37,217 bases of DNA from Apostichopus parvimensis (lineage: Eukaryota > Echinodermata > Holothuroidea > Aspidochirotida > Stichopodidae): assembly GCA_000934455.1 (NCBI GenBank), contig KN896145.1, forward strand, positions 1 through 37,217, in the 5' to 3' direction. The notes beneath the pieces were generated by a model. The model had not been told where the DNA came from and did not search any database. It worked only from the letters and a program-made list of their open reading frames with translations. The position numbers and the translations under genes are program-made. Positions 1 to 10,642 of this stretch are shown in pieces (the first letter of the stretch is position 1; each line of letters starts with the position of its first letter).

Positions 1-53
1 CTGAGAAATATCACACGGCCATTTGCAGCGGTAAAGGCACTCCACATAGCCTT

Positions 54-403
54 TCTAGCGGACCTTTCGGTCTAGCGGACCTTTCGGTCTAGCGGACCTT
101 CGATCTAGCGGACCTTCGGTCTAGCGGACCTTCGATCTAGCGGACCTTCGGTCTAGCGGACCTTCGGTCTAGCGGACCTTCGATCTAGCGGACCTTCGGT
201 CTAGCGGACCTTCGGTCTAGCGGACCCTATATATTCGATCTAGCGGACCCTCGACCTAGCGGACCTTCGATCTAGCGGATCTTCGGTCTAGCGGACCCTA
301 TATGTTCGATCTAGCGGACCTTCGATCTAGCGGACCTTCGGTCTAGCGGACCTTATTTATTCGATCTAGCGGACCTTCGGTCTAGCGGGCCTTCGATCTA
401 GCG
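54..403. repeat. GC-rich 16-17-bp minisatellite
   Basis: About 21 head-to-tail copies of a unit reading roughly TCTAGCGGACCTTCGG, some with an extra T and some with GATC in place of GGTC at the junction. Two or three units carry an AT-rich insert (TATATATTC, TATTTATTC). Within many units GACC-TTC-GGTC is a perfect 4-bp inverted repeat, so each unit can form a small hairpin. The array is much more GC-rich than its surroundings. No ORF or promoter function is visible. Confidence 0.95.
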
Positions 404-2589
404 AGCATCCCCCGAAAAGAAATTGTGGGACATCATCTTCTAGTTTTACATCCTGATTCCCAAGGCTGACCCTATATTTATCATCTGACAAGACTCTTCA
501 CACACTCAGTAAGACATACAAGCCTGCAGTGTGTCCATTATTACTTCTTTCTTCCCAACCCACCCCTTCTCCGCCTCATCATTTTGGGTTTTTTCAAATA
601 TGAAAGTTAAAAAGTACTGCTTTATTGATCTGATTAAAGTTTTTTATGCAAAGTTATGTTATCTTTTCAAAGTCATTTGATAATTGAAAGCTATTCTTCT
701 CACACATAGACTGATATCCATTAACTGTATGTTCACCATCATAGCGAAGTTCTTTATATCTCACCTGTCATCTCAATATAACCCCCCCCCCCCCACCACC
801 ACCACCACCACTTCCATCCCCAGGACACCACAAACCAGACATTCCTACTGTAGTAATACCCAACCCTTTTAACAGTGATACTGTAGACACCAGACATTGA
901 ATGTAGAGGTGAGATAAGCTACAGATAAACCACTAACAGAGTAGAGTAATTAACGAGTAACTACTAATCACAAGGCTGTAATTAAGAACAATTGGTTACT
1001 TCACTGAAAATAAATACATTGATACTTTGAAAAACAATTAGAAAGAACACAGATTCATTCACATTGGACTATACTACAAGTATTAATTATATAGAAAAAT
1101 ATTAACATAGCCCTGAAAAATTTGCAGATTGGTCTACTCCAGACAGTGTTTAGATGTATCCATAGCAACCTCCAGGGACTTGTTTGTCAGTAGATTCCAG
1201 GTGTTATGTAAAGGACACACGCGCGCGCGTCAATTTCATTGAATACAACTTCTTTTTATGGTATAGTTCAAGTATTTGATTGACAGGTGATGAACAACAA
1301 AAATGTTAAACTATTGAAAGTGTCAGTAATAGGAAAAAGATTAGTTATAATGATGCAATCATTTCAATAGACTTTTAGCATTGCAAAATGTGTACTGTCT
1401 GAGTAGAAAAGAGTAGAAATTAGTTAACTGTACAAATATATGATAAATGTCAACACAGTGTGGAGTATATATATATGTGACTTATGAGTAGTTTTTTGTC
1501 AATGGTAATGTAGTGAAAACATAATGTACAGATATAGCCATAATAGAAGGTTCATTGGCCCTGCGTGTTTGAGGGTGTGGGATGGTGAGGAGGGCTAGTG
1601 CCGTGAGGGTGGTGAGGTGGTTTTGTAGGTGAAAGGAATATACTGTAATGTTAGTTTATAATACGCATACATCACTGTTTTGTTGCATGGGGCGGGGGAG
1701 GGGTGGGCAAAGGGTGTGTGCCGGTGTGGGGAAGGGGGACGTGGGGTGATGGGTATTGTTAACGAGATAACCCATGTGCCATAAACATAGATTATGAAAA
1801 TGGATAAGTGGTCCTGCAGAGTGGCAGTTGTTGGCAGGGGAGGGGGAAGGAAGTGGATGAGGGAAGGGTTTAGGTTAGTATAGTTGAGAGGGGATCCATA
1901 TGGATAGATGAAGGCAATTACAATCTGTTTAATTTATATCAATGTGTTTTTCCTAACTTTAACATCAATATGCGCCAAATATAGCAAAGAGGAAAATATT
2001 GAGCTTCAACATTCAAACTTGATTCTTTTTTAATATCCTGTTAAGGTTTTCTATTAATCTAAATGATCAATGTTTGTAAATTTTGTTATTTTGGGTTGAC
2101 TTTTGCCAAATTTATCTATTTTTACTCTTAAGATGATGATATTTAAATCTTGCATTATTGATTCTTCATATGTTGGTCTAATTAAATCCTTCTATTTTGT
2201 TAGGTATTGTTTCAATAGATACACTGATTTTAATTTAAGCTAGAGCCTATCTTCAAATTTAGACCACCTATTATTTCAACAAATTACATTTTTCTGAAAA
2301 ATCTTTTGTTAAATTAATTTTTTACTGTTTCATTTTTGTCTCTATTTTACTCTCCCATTAATCATATTCCTTACCTGATGACTGTTCTTTCATTGTTAGT
2401 TTATTTCTTAATTCATTTTCTTCTTCAGTTATTTGTATTTATTCTACAATTATCTAAACCTATCAATAAACCTTCAGTCATTATTAAATATAACTATATT
2501 AATAATTCCTATCTTGTTTAAATCATTTACATCAGTTAGTTATTTTATTAATTACTAATATTATTTATATATTTATGAAGTATACTTAC
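404..2589. other. Non-coding stretch: intron or 3' flank of NLR gene A
   Basis: AT-rich DNA with no convincing exon on either strand. It holds a poly-C run followed by CCA repeats (781-812), a short CG-alternating run (1219-1228), and a strongly G-rich plus strand at about 1560-1870. LRR exon 2590-2795 ends at a good GTAAGT donor, so at least one more exon of gene A should lie here or beyond the window edge. I could not identify it. Confidence 0.5.
1560..1870 (+). other. G-rich, potential G-quadruplex-forming tracts
   Basis: The plus strand carries many runs of three to six G within about 300 bases (for example GGGGCGGGGGAGGGGTGGG near 1688). This satisfies the general G3+N1-7 rule for intramolecular quadruplexes several times. 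The flanking DNA is AT-rich. The runs lie on the template strand relative to minus-strand gene A. A regulatory role is unproven; it may be simple-sequence expansion. Confidence 0.5.
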
Positions 2590-2795
2590 GCCAGTTCCTT
2601 GAATCTTTGAGAGTGTTGTACATAGTTTAATATTCCATTAACTTCATGTTTATTCATTTCTCTGCCATTCTCTGTGTATATGTACATCCTCTCCATTGAT
2701 GTTAGGATTGGTAGAGAGAGACCAGAGGAGAGAGGAATATCATCTTCATCAACCTTGTTAAAGGAACGGACTAGACTCACACAGTATATAGGAAT
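2590..2795 (-). CDS. NLR gene A, second LRR-like exon
   Basis: 206-nt exon bounded by a TTTCGTTCAG acceptor (phase 0) and a GC|GTAAGT donor (phase 2). It encodes a 68-residue leucine-rich-repeat-like unit that contains SFNKVDEDDIPLSSGLSLP and ends in FKELA. Length, phase and sequence match the other gene A LRR exon (7929-8134: SFNKIQHGDILLKSGLCLP, FRELW) and, more loosely, the gene B exon (22137-22345). In NLRs this region follows the NACHT and helical domains and is the usual sensing part. It is preceded by a 120-nt exon (5058-5177) that duplicates the end of the NACHT helical region. Together they form a repeated module. The exon could instead belong to a truncated neighbouring NLR copy. 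Confidence 0.8.
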
Positions 2796-5057
2796 CTGAA
2801 CGAAAGTAAATAATAAATATAATATTAATAATTATATCATAATATCATAAATATCTTTTATTATTTTACAATTATGTTTATGAGTTGACTATTGTTATTA
2901 TAACTAATGAAGGACTAATGGTCCTCGGATTAGAGGGGGTTATAGTGGGTCAGTTTAATATTCAAATTGGTGTAAAGGGGGTGTGTTTTGTAAAGTGCAC
3001 AGTTACACTAATATATTACTTTACTGTAAAGAGACAGTGTTTTAAGATTATTGAACAAAAGGGGAACAGGAGGGTGTGCAGGGGTTTAGGGAAAGGGTAA
3101 AGGTGGAGGGTGGTGGATTACATATTATGTTACTGGTATGGGTTGTTTTAATGTTCAGTTGTAAGTAATTGTAGATAGTTTAGGGTAAGAACAAAACTGT
3201 AATACATTAAAACCTGGATTTGTAGAGGTATTCAATTTTCTCTTTGCTGAGGTGTAATCAGGGTTAGTTTAATATCAATAGATGGGGATATGGGGAGTGT
3301 GGGGGAGGGGAGAGGGCCATAATGGTTGGAATTATACTGCTCTGGGTCCAAGATGAATGCATTACGTTTGTTTGTCTTTAGTTAATACTTACTTTTGATT
3401 AAGGCAGGATTAGACTAATATCAATATTACATACAGAAAGAGAGGAGGGTAGGGAGGGGGTAAATGTGACCGGGTGTATGCAGGGTGTACAATTTACATG
3501 GATTTGAATCAGGGACGATGTTTTAATTTTAAGGTTTGGTTATTTTAGATTTATTCAATAATCAGGATGTATGGTGTCGTGTGCAGGGGAGAGGTTAGAA
3601 ACCTAGTAAAAATAAGTGTTTGCCACAGCATTGGACAGTAATACTGAAAAATGAATTAATAGCTACAGTAAGTCACAGATGCCAGTATTTATTTCCTGTT
3701 TTTTTGGCAGGGGGGGGGGGGTGGTGATTGAGGGTTTATTTGTGGTCAACTTATTGAGCCTAGAAAAGGAATGATGGGGCATAGAAGTGTTAAGTTAGAA
3801 TCCAGACATAATAACAACCAGGATGTTTCTTTTGTATTTTTTTCTTAGTCCAACTGTTATTAAAGTTAGTTTAATTAATTAGAAACACAGAAGGCTCAAA
3901 GATCATCCAGGCCCAAGAAGTTGTTATTCTTCTCTCTGTTTTTGTTCCTCTTTCAATTTCTTTATTATGTTTATTTTAATTTGTTAATTTCATGTTATTC
4001 TCTTGTATTATCAATAGGACTATAGTAGGGTAAACATGTTAGATTACAAATTATTTAATATTCATTAATTCTAGTTAATATACTCAATAGTCTTTTGTCT
4101 TTGTGAAGCTGATCGTTAATGCTGCAGGAAAACCATGGTTTTTTCCTTTTATATATTGTTATTTTGTGTAAATTCTAAAGCATATTAAATTTATTTTTGG
4201 TTTAAGTGATGGACTTCATTTGATTTCAGTCTAGTCATATCTGGCTATAGTTATTATGTAATACAGTTTACTTGAATGATGGAATGTAAATATATAAAAA
4301 TCTACCATCATAACTAAAATACTTCACAGAATTACTAACCAGAAAAGAATTTTAATATCAAGTTAGAGAAATGCACACCATTTAAAACAGAGATTCTAAT
4401 TAAATTTCCTTTAAAAATCCAACAATTAAGCCTCGCGCCACTTATTTAATCAGCCTGAATTTATTTTTATTTTATATTTGTTTTTGTAAATCTTCAACAG
4501 ATTCCTTGTTTCTTAATGTTTGCTATAAATGTATTGTCTTCATTAGTTGTTTATAACTATAATCTTATTGATTGTTTACATATCAGTGTATAGCTATGGG
4601 TCAAATTAATCTAAGGTTCTTTCCAATCATCTGATAGATTGCATTAACATTGTATGAACATTAAACCTCCTAATTAATTAATTAATCAATTGTTAATTAA
4701 TTCCGTCTTCAACAAGGTTTTATAGGTCATGAGAGATGGAACATTCACATCATCAAGTCCCTTAGTTAGGTATTATTTTTGTTATTATTATAATTTATTT
4801 ATAATTTTTACCTTGTTTCAAATTCAGAGTCAACTTTTGTTCACATACAATTAAAGATTTAATTGATAAGGTCACTACTCCATTCTCTTTAGACCTTACC
4901 TTTGTTATTACAAGTATTAATCATTTTGAATTTGTTTGTCAAATTCAGGTGCAAGGTCACACAATGTCCACAATATAGTTTAAGATGTTAAAACATTAAC
5001 AATACTGTTAAACTTAAATTTGGGTTATTCCATGATATCCCTTTAAGTTGTACTTAC
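2796..5057. other. Intron between repeated-module exons of gene A
   Basis: A 2.26-kb intron on the minus strand with consensus ends (donor GTAAGTACAA at the 5057 side, TTTCGTTCAG acceptor at the 2796 side). It is AT-rich and interrupted by plus-strand G-rich patches at about 3060-3110, 3280-3310, 3430-3480 and 3705-3725. A 71-codon plus-strand frame at 2885-3100 runs through G-rich low-complexity DNA and is not credible coding sequence. Confidence 0.6.
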
Positions 5058-5177
5058 ATCATGATTAGATGCTTTCACCAGGACCTCTATGACCGACCTC
5101 TGTTCTGGCTCACTGGTCCTGTTATCGATGGTCACAGAATCTGAACACAGCGATTTAATTGTCTGGATGTCATCAGC
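5058..5177 (-). CDS. NLR gene A, repeated helical-linker exon
   Basis: 120-nt exon, exactly 40 codons, phase 0 at both ends, with a TTATTTTACAG acceptor and a GAT|GTAAGT donor. It encodes ADDIQTIKSLCSDSV...EQRSVIEVLVKASNHD. This aligns with the last about 38 residues of both NACHT exons (METVKELCSK...LLQRSTIQLLQIASSHD in A; METVKELCSK...LLQRSTLQILAIASHHQ in B). The shared pattern is KxLCS, then QRS, then a hydrophobic stretch, then AS(x)H(D/Q) directly at the splice site. It is therefore a separate duplicated copy of the segment that bridges NACHT helices to the LRR unit, and it joins in phase to LRR exon 2590-2795. It may extend gene A or be the surviving 3' part of another NLR gene. Confidence 0.8.
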
Positions 5178-5707
5178 CTGTAAAATAAAGGAATGTTTAT
5201 TTATTATTATGATATCATGATATAATCAGAGCAGATGTTGTAATACTACTCTACATAACAATAAATCATTCATCTGTGACAGTCCCGGTATATTTGATGA
5301 ACCTCTTGTCAGTTTCATTGAATTACTTCTTACATAAATTTCAGGGTAAATATAGACTTCTGATGACAATAAGAAGTAGGAATAACCGAATTATAACTCC
5401 TTCATCGGAAAACTCACGAGAAAGAGAAATAGTTTAAACAATTTGTTGTCTTTCACATTTTATGTTCAAATTGTGTTAACGATTATTGCCCTAATTATTT
5501 CACAGCTACTGAAGAGTGACTGAAGAGTTATGGGTGGGTTTTAGTTCTTGGGAAGGAGAGGATGTGATTCACAAAGCAATATCACTCATTAATATTCATC
5601 TTCTACTGTTAATTTTGTTTCTATATAGTTAGAGGTTGGATCTAGCAAAGGATTTTATTATAATATTCATTCAATTTCCAGATTATGCTGCTTGTTAAAA
5701 CACCAAC
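5178..5707. other. Intron or 3' flank
   Basis: AT-rich sequence between the linker exons. If the weak donor at 5707 is skipped, the frame of exon 5708-5763 reads on for about 21 codons to a TAG at 5642-5644. An AATAAA on the minus strand (5654-5659) overlaps that read-through, so an alternative 3' end of gene A here is possible. Nothing else recognisable. Confidence 0.4.
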
Positions 5708-5763
5708 CTTCCTCCATTCACCAGATTGTAGATCAAGTTGACTGGCATGGCTTGGCCACAGGA
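5708..5763 (-). CDS. NLR gene A, short post-LRR exon (LW...LQSGEW)
   Basis: 56-nt exon following a TTTTCTCACAG acceptor, entering in phase 1 and leaving in phase 0. It encodes LWPSHASQLDLQSGEWRK. The gene B exon 21215-21273 encodes LWYPSLVSFRLNLQTGCWE, with the same phases, so the pair supports each other as real coding sequence (LW-P-S, then LxLQ(S/T)GxW). The donor used here, AAG|GTTGGT, is poor. An alternative GTGAAT donor lies just inside, and unspliced read-through reaches a stop at 5642-5644. The function of this short tail segment is unknown. Confidence 0.65.
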
Positions 5764-6323
5764 CTGTGAGAAAAGGAACAAAAAAAAAATACAATTTTCT
5801 TAAAACATATTTGTATTATATATTGAATGAACTTAGGAACCTGGTTTTACCGTTTATATAACAAATTGATTTGGGATGTTGCCAGTCTTGCCTGGGAAGT
5901 ATAATGTTTCTTTCATTCTTTATCAGGAATCAAAATGACAAAACAAGAATAATTACTGAGAGACAATTGCTTCATTTTTTGTTTAATATTTCAACAATAA
6001 TGATGAAGGATTGAGTTATTATGTAAGGGAAGGGTGAGAGGATAGAAGGTGAATGTGAACGATTGAATGTTTATGAACAGCTCCCTCAACTTCCATGTGA
6101 AAGCCTCCCCTGAGTAGTTTTGTTTTCCTTGTAAAATTCAATAAATTGAAAATATTTGCATTTAATAAACTTCTTTAAGTTCATAGCATCATATCTTGAG
6201 TTAGTTAGGACAACATTGAACACTTCCTTAATTTACAATCAGTGCTATGATCCTCTAATTGAGGGAGGAAAGTGTGTTGGAGGGTAATGTTGGGGGAAGG
6301 GGTGGGGCTAACTTTTCTGCTAG

Positions 6324-6376
6324 TCTGCTAGAGGAAGTCTGAATTCAAGCAGTTTTAGCCGAGAAACTTTAGTCTT
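6324..6376. repeat. 53-bp direct repeat, copy 1
   Basis: Begins TCTGCTAGAGGAAGTCTGAA and ends AGTCTT. It matches 6413-6465 with about five mismatches and the same length. The copies are separated by a G run and about 25 bases. Confidence 0.85.
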
Positions 6377-6412
6377 GGGGGGGGGGGGCATGCTATCTCT
6401 TAGAACTGATTA

Positions 6413-6465
6413 TCTGCTAGAGGAAGTCTTAATTCAAGCAGTCTTAGCCGAGAAAATCTAATCTT
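6413..6465. repeat. 53-bp direct repeat, copy 2
   Basis: Begins TCTGCTAGAGGAAGTCTTAA and ends AATCTT; partner of 6324-6376. This is a local tandem-type duplication inside an intron. Confidence 0.85.
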
Positions 6466-6791
6466 CAGCCTGGTTAAAGTTAAGGAAAACCTAGCCCAGC
6501 ACCTTGTCACACCACAATACCGAACACAACTCAACTTAACTCTGGCTAGACGTACTACGTAACAGGGATTCATCATTACCCCAGATCCACACAAAATGTC
6601 CCTAATCCAAATGACATTGGTTTATTGAAAGTCAACTCAAGGACAATGTTTGAATAAGATTTGTTACTTGATACAGAGTATTGTTACACTGATTAAAAGA
6701 TAGTCAGGTAAAATGTTGAATCCTAGTCTAAGTATTGTTTAACATGGATCACTCATCTGTAATGACCTTACTTGACATGTATATAAAATAC

Positions 6792-6868
6792 CTTTAATCT
6801 TCCTTGATTTTGCTGTTTCTGGTATTATCCCAGGTCTGATGAATTCGGGCAGTTTACAGTTGAAGAAC
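6792..6868 (-). CDS. NLR gene A, exon after the first LRR (FFNC...)
   Basis: 77-nt exon with a TTTGTTACAG acceptor and an AAAG|GTATTT donor, entering in phase 2 and leaving in phase 1. Joined to the LRR exon 7929-8134, the split codon restores W, giving REL-W-FFNCKLPEFIRPG. It continues IIPETAKSRKIK and then joins in phase to LWPSHAS. The phase chain across four exons (0-2, 2-1, 1-0) is the main support. Gene B has a 32-nt counterpart at the same position (21506-21537) with the same phases, so this exon is shortened or expanded between paralogues. Confidence 0.75.
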
Positions 6869-7928
6869 CTGTAACAAAGAAAGAAAATAATACAAAGCAA
6901 TGCAATGAATTTGGTTAGTATACTTTACAATCAATTTAACTATTTTATTACATCCATAGACCTTAACATTAGTTACAGAGAATGATCAACATTAGTGATT
7001 TACACACCAGCTAATAATGTTATATCAAGATACTTGTCAATTAAGTAAATTTAAGGTAGATATAGCAGAGAGGTAACCTAATTATATCACTCTCCGGTGG
7101 TTCTTTGGTTAAGTAACGTTACTGGGCGGGGAGTGGAGGTGGGACTGGGAGGGGGAGGGGTGAGCGTGGAAAGGTGTTGAGTAGATGATCACTGCATGTG
7201 GCCGAGGACACATTATGCTCTTGTATTCTATCTCCCCTTCACCGAAATATTCACTAACAAATTATCCTCTGCTGTGAGTAGAAAGAAGTACAGGTAGTCA
7301 GATTAGGCTCTAACTTGGAGCACGCTATAATTGCTAGAAGTTTTCAAAAAGTACTTTCCTGCAGGTCTTTACTCTCCAAATTGTTCTCAGACATTTTAAG
7401 GAACACACAAGATGACTGACGTGTCCCAGTGAGGAAGATTTCCTCGAAGGTTGTAATAAAAATCGTTTAAGAATTTTGACAAAATGTGACCATATTTGAA
7501 TATCTAGCATATATAGGCCAATACAACATACCTTTCAATAGAGCCATCACTGATTTATTATTTCATGGTCAATAGTTCAAAGATGTAAAGTCCTGATATA
7601 GTAGTTTAGCTATTAAACATGTTCAGGTTTGATATAATGCTGTTTAGTAATAAACTTAACTTGCATTCATACTGTTTAAATAAGGCATAACTTGATTTAC
7701 ATTGATCCCCAAATAAATAATGATTCAGATTGTGATGCTCACTAATTGTCTCTGATCATTAAAAGTGTCCTAGACTACCAATCAGCTGATTTTATCATCT
7801 TATATTGTGCATCGCTTCCCAAGAACCAACTCAGTCTGAACACATCATAACAAATATAACATAATTAATTATTAGTATCTGTTTAATTACTAATGACAAC
7901 TCAGTTAGTTTTTCTTTCATTTACTCAC
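6869..7928. other. Intron of gene A
   Basis: AT-rich with one G-rich patch (7130-7165). It has a donor GTGAGTAAAT at the 7928 side and a TTTGTTACAG acceptor at the 6869 side. No other feature seen. Confidence 0.6.
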
Positions 7929-8134
7929 CAAAGTTCTCTGAATTTCTCAGACTGTATTCCATAGTTCAATAGTCCTATGACGTTATCCTCACTTATGAGG
8001 TTCCCGTCACCCTCATTTATCGTTATCTTCTCCAGTGATGAGAGGTGTGGCAAGCAAAGACCAGATTTGAGCAGGATGTCACCATGTTGGATCTTATTGA
8101 AGGAAATCCTGAGCACCAGATCACATATTGTTAT
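7929..8134 (-). CDS. NLR gene A, first LRR-like exon
   Basis: 206-nt exon after the NACHT exon, with a CTCACGACAG acceptor (phase 0) and a TG|GTGAGT donor (phase 2). It encodes ITICDLVLRISFNKIQHGDI, then LLKSGLCLPHLSSLEKITI, ending FRELW. Leucine/isoleucine spacing (LxxLxxLxI) is that of a single leucine-rich-repeat-like unit. It joins in phase after ...IASSHD of the NACHT exon. It is nearly identical in length and architecture to 2590-2795 and related to 22137-22345. Such C-terminal LRR units act in ligand sensing or autoinhibition in NLR proteins; the ligand cannot be inferred. Confidence 0.85.
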
Positions 8135-9877
8135 CTGTCGTGAGGAAATTAAACAAACAAAATATATGGATTTAGTGTTGGTTCAGCCATATCTTGTAAT
8201 CATTTATTATGTGGGCAAACTTAATACAATGCAAACACCAATTAAGGTAACATTAAAAAATAAATAAAAAAAATAAAACAAGAACAACAAAGTAAATAAA
8301 CTGAATATGACAGGTATAATTAATTAAGCATAATTATCACTTTAATCTAATCTGAGTGACATGTTAGAAGTTTGGATTTCAGTTATCAGCAGGCATAACG
8401 AGAGGTACCTGGGGAGCTGGGATTAATTGGAGGCAGGGAAAATATTGGGGAATGATATGGGGGCATGAATTACGTCATGGGTTAAAGAATAGAGCATAGT
8501 CCAACTTTCATTGTTCTTAGGGAGAAATAAGTGTAGGAAGTTGGTGGCATCATTGTCAACCCTGCCCATCTCTTTCCTTTATTCATATTTGTTGTATGCA
8601 AACTGACATTTTGAAAGTTTACTTCACAATTTAGAACTCTTACTCTAGAATTTCCCTTGCCTTTAGTTTTGTCTGGTTTGTAAACAGGAGTTGATTAAGA
8701 CATTTTAGTTAAGGTGACCAGAGGTCAAAATCAGGGGCAGTCCTCAAATTACATGTGCCATCTCTAGGTTAAAAGTATCCCCAAATTGAATAATAAGCCT
8801 TCCAGCTACCTTCAATGTTTTGCCATTGAATTTTTATCTTTGACAAAATACCTGTTTCTGATTGAGGTGCTTTAACATTGGGTATTTGAAAAGCTTAGAA
8901 GAACCAAAACACTGAGAGACCTTCAAAATGCTCTCCTATAAATGTACTTACCCCTGATATCAGCACAAGCGAGAGAGGGGTTGGGTGGGGGGGGGGTGGA
9001 TTCGACATAAATACCATGTTTCAGGATTTCCCTGGAAAATATGGTCAACTTAAAGTTAAGAGTTAACTAGTAAGCCTAGCCTATTTGACCATAATGACAT
9101 TAGTGAAATAGAAACAAACACATGAATGATGAGGCCGGAAATTTAGAAATAAAGACCAAACCACACAAAAACATCAAGATGCAGAACTGAGTGTAAAATG
9201 TGACACTCTCTGATATATAATAAACAATATATAATAAACAATTAAAATTGTGCCTAATTATTAAATTCACCAATTAAAACAAAAGAAATATGTCTCTCGT
9301 TAGGCTCTGCGTGGACTGTATTAAGCTCTGGTCTGAGTGAAGATACAGAATGAACGAAAGAGAGGCCTAACCTAAATTGATTGTATATAAAATAACAAAG
9401 TGATTTCTATGACACTAGTGTTAGGCTAGGCAACAAACTCATGTCAGCTTTGCTCTTTACAAATAAATTAGACAGGACAAAAGGGCATAGAAAACCCAAA
9501 GCAGCAAACACTTTTAAAGTAGCCTAGGCTAGCAAGGTCTAGATACATGAGGTAATGGGCATGGCTTAAGGGGAATAACTTCTCTGGTATCACATTAAAA
9601 AATAATAATTATAATCTTCATGTTGCTATACAAGTGTAAGGATGTATCACAGTTTTTCTTCACAGGAACCATGTTATATCACAGATCAAAATTTAGAGCC
9701 TTCAAAACTGCAACACAAAGTTTTAACATACAAATATTCCCTGGCGTCTCACGTAGGTTAATTTCTCTTGCATTTTTCCCTTTTTCAGAATGTGAGTTAC
9801 ACGCTGGTGATTAAAGATACACACATTAACACAAGAGATTACCTACAGCCTACAGGTACCATAGCCTGGTGACAGCC
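8135..9877. other. Intron of gene A, left part
   Basis: AT-rich, with a G-rich stretch near 8970-9000 and a duplicated ATATAATAAACAAT motif (about 9214-9242). No convincing exon. The plus-strand frame at 7977-8267 is the complement of the LRR exon plus intron, not a gene. Confidence 0.6.
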
Positions 9878-10216
9878 CGATATTTATAAGGTTCTATATT
9901 CATAAGGCTCATTGTTCATAAGGGTCATCATCTATAAGGTTCATTGTTCATAAGGTTCGTAATTCATCATGAAAAAAAAGGTTTGTTGTTCACAATTGGT
10001 AAAAGGATTCGATATTCATAATGGTGAAAAAGGTTCGTTGTTCATAATTGGTAAAAGGGTTTGATTTTCATAATGGTGAAAAGGCTCGTTATTCATACTA
10101 GGACGAAGGGTTCGATATTCATAATAGAGCAAAGGATTCGTAATTAATAGGGGACAAAAAGGTTCGTTATTCATAATAGGAGGAAAGGTTCGATATTCAT
10201 AATAACCAAAAAGGTC
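9878..10216 (+). repeat. Left arm of inverted minisatellite (GGTTCGTTATTCATAAT units)
   Basis: About a dozen degenerate copies of a roughly 20-32-base unit, GGTTCG(T/A)TATTCATAAT followed by a purine-rich GG(T/A)NAAAA spacer. The first copies are shorter (TTCATAAGG). The right arm (10346-10507) contains the same unit in reverse complement. Together they form large inverted repeats around a 130-base centre, as in foldback-type elements. Confidence 0.85.
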
Positions 10217-10345
10217 AAGGACTGTTGTTCCCCCCCCCCCCTGTGCCCCCCACCCCGAATAAAAGGTCTATTGAGGCCACTGGGTGAACACTATAGTCGT
10301 CCGCGAAAATGGAGGACGTCTTTTGCACTTGTATGACGCACTTCT
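10217..10345. other. Central spacer of the inverted minisatellite
   Basis: Contains a 14-base C-rich run plus CCCCCCACCCC (10231-10255) and about 90 bases of mixed sequence. No open frame of note, so if this is a mobile element it is non-autonomous. Confidence 0.5.
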
Positions 10346-10507
10346 CTCCTATTATGAATAACGATCCATTTTTCACATCATGGATTACAAACCCTTTGAT
10401 CGATTATGAATATCGGACCCTTTCTCCTATTATGAATAACGAACCTTCTTCCCATTATGAATAACGGACCCTTCGCTCCATTATGAATATCGGACCTTTC
10501 TTCTATT
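10346..10507 (-). repeat. Right arm of inverted minisatellite, truncated by assembly gap
   Basis: At least five copies of ATTATGAATAACGAACC-like units. These are the reverse complement of the left-arm unit, separated by CTTCTCCT/CTTCGCTCC spacers. The array runs straight into the N block at 10508, so its true length is unknown. Confidence 0.85.
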
Positions 10508-10642
10508 NNNNNNNNNNNNNNNNNNNNNNNNNNNNNNNNNNNNNNNNNNNNNNNNNNNNNNNNNNNNNNNNNNNNNNNNNNNNNNNNNNNNNNNNNNNNN
10601 NNNNNNNNNNNNNNNNNNNNNNNNNNNNNNNNNNNNNNNNNN
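10508..10642. other. Assembly gap (135 N)
   Basis: A run of N lying at the edge of the right inverted-repeat arm. The stated size may be an estimate. Frames that cross it are artefacts. Confidence 0.99.

Larger units (their letters stand above)
5764..6791. other. Intron of gene A
   Basis: AT-rich intron with consensus ends. It contains a G-rich block (6250-6310), a 10-base G run (6378-6388), and the 53-bp direct duplication listed separately. The 64-codon minus-strand frame at 6400-6594 spans one repeat copy and shows no homology I recognise. Confidence 0.6.

Noticed and set aside
2885-3100. 71-codon plus-strand frame
   Set aside because: It runs through G-rich low-complexity intron DNA, and the translation is Val/Gly-rich without structure.
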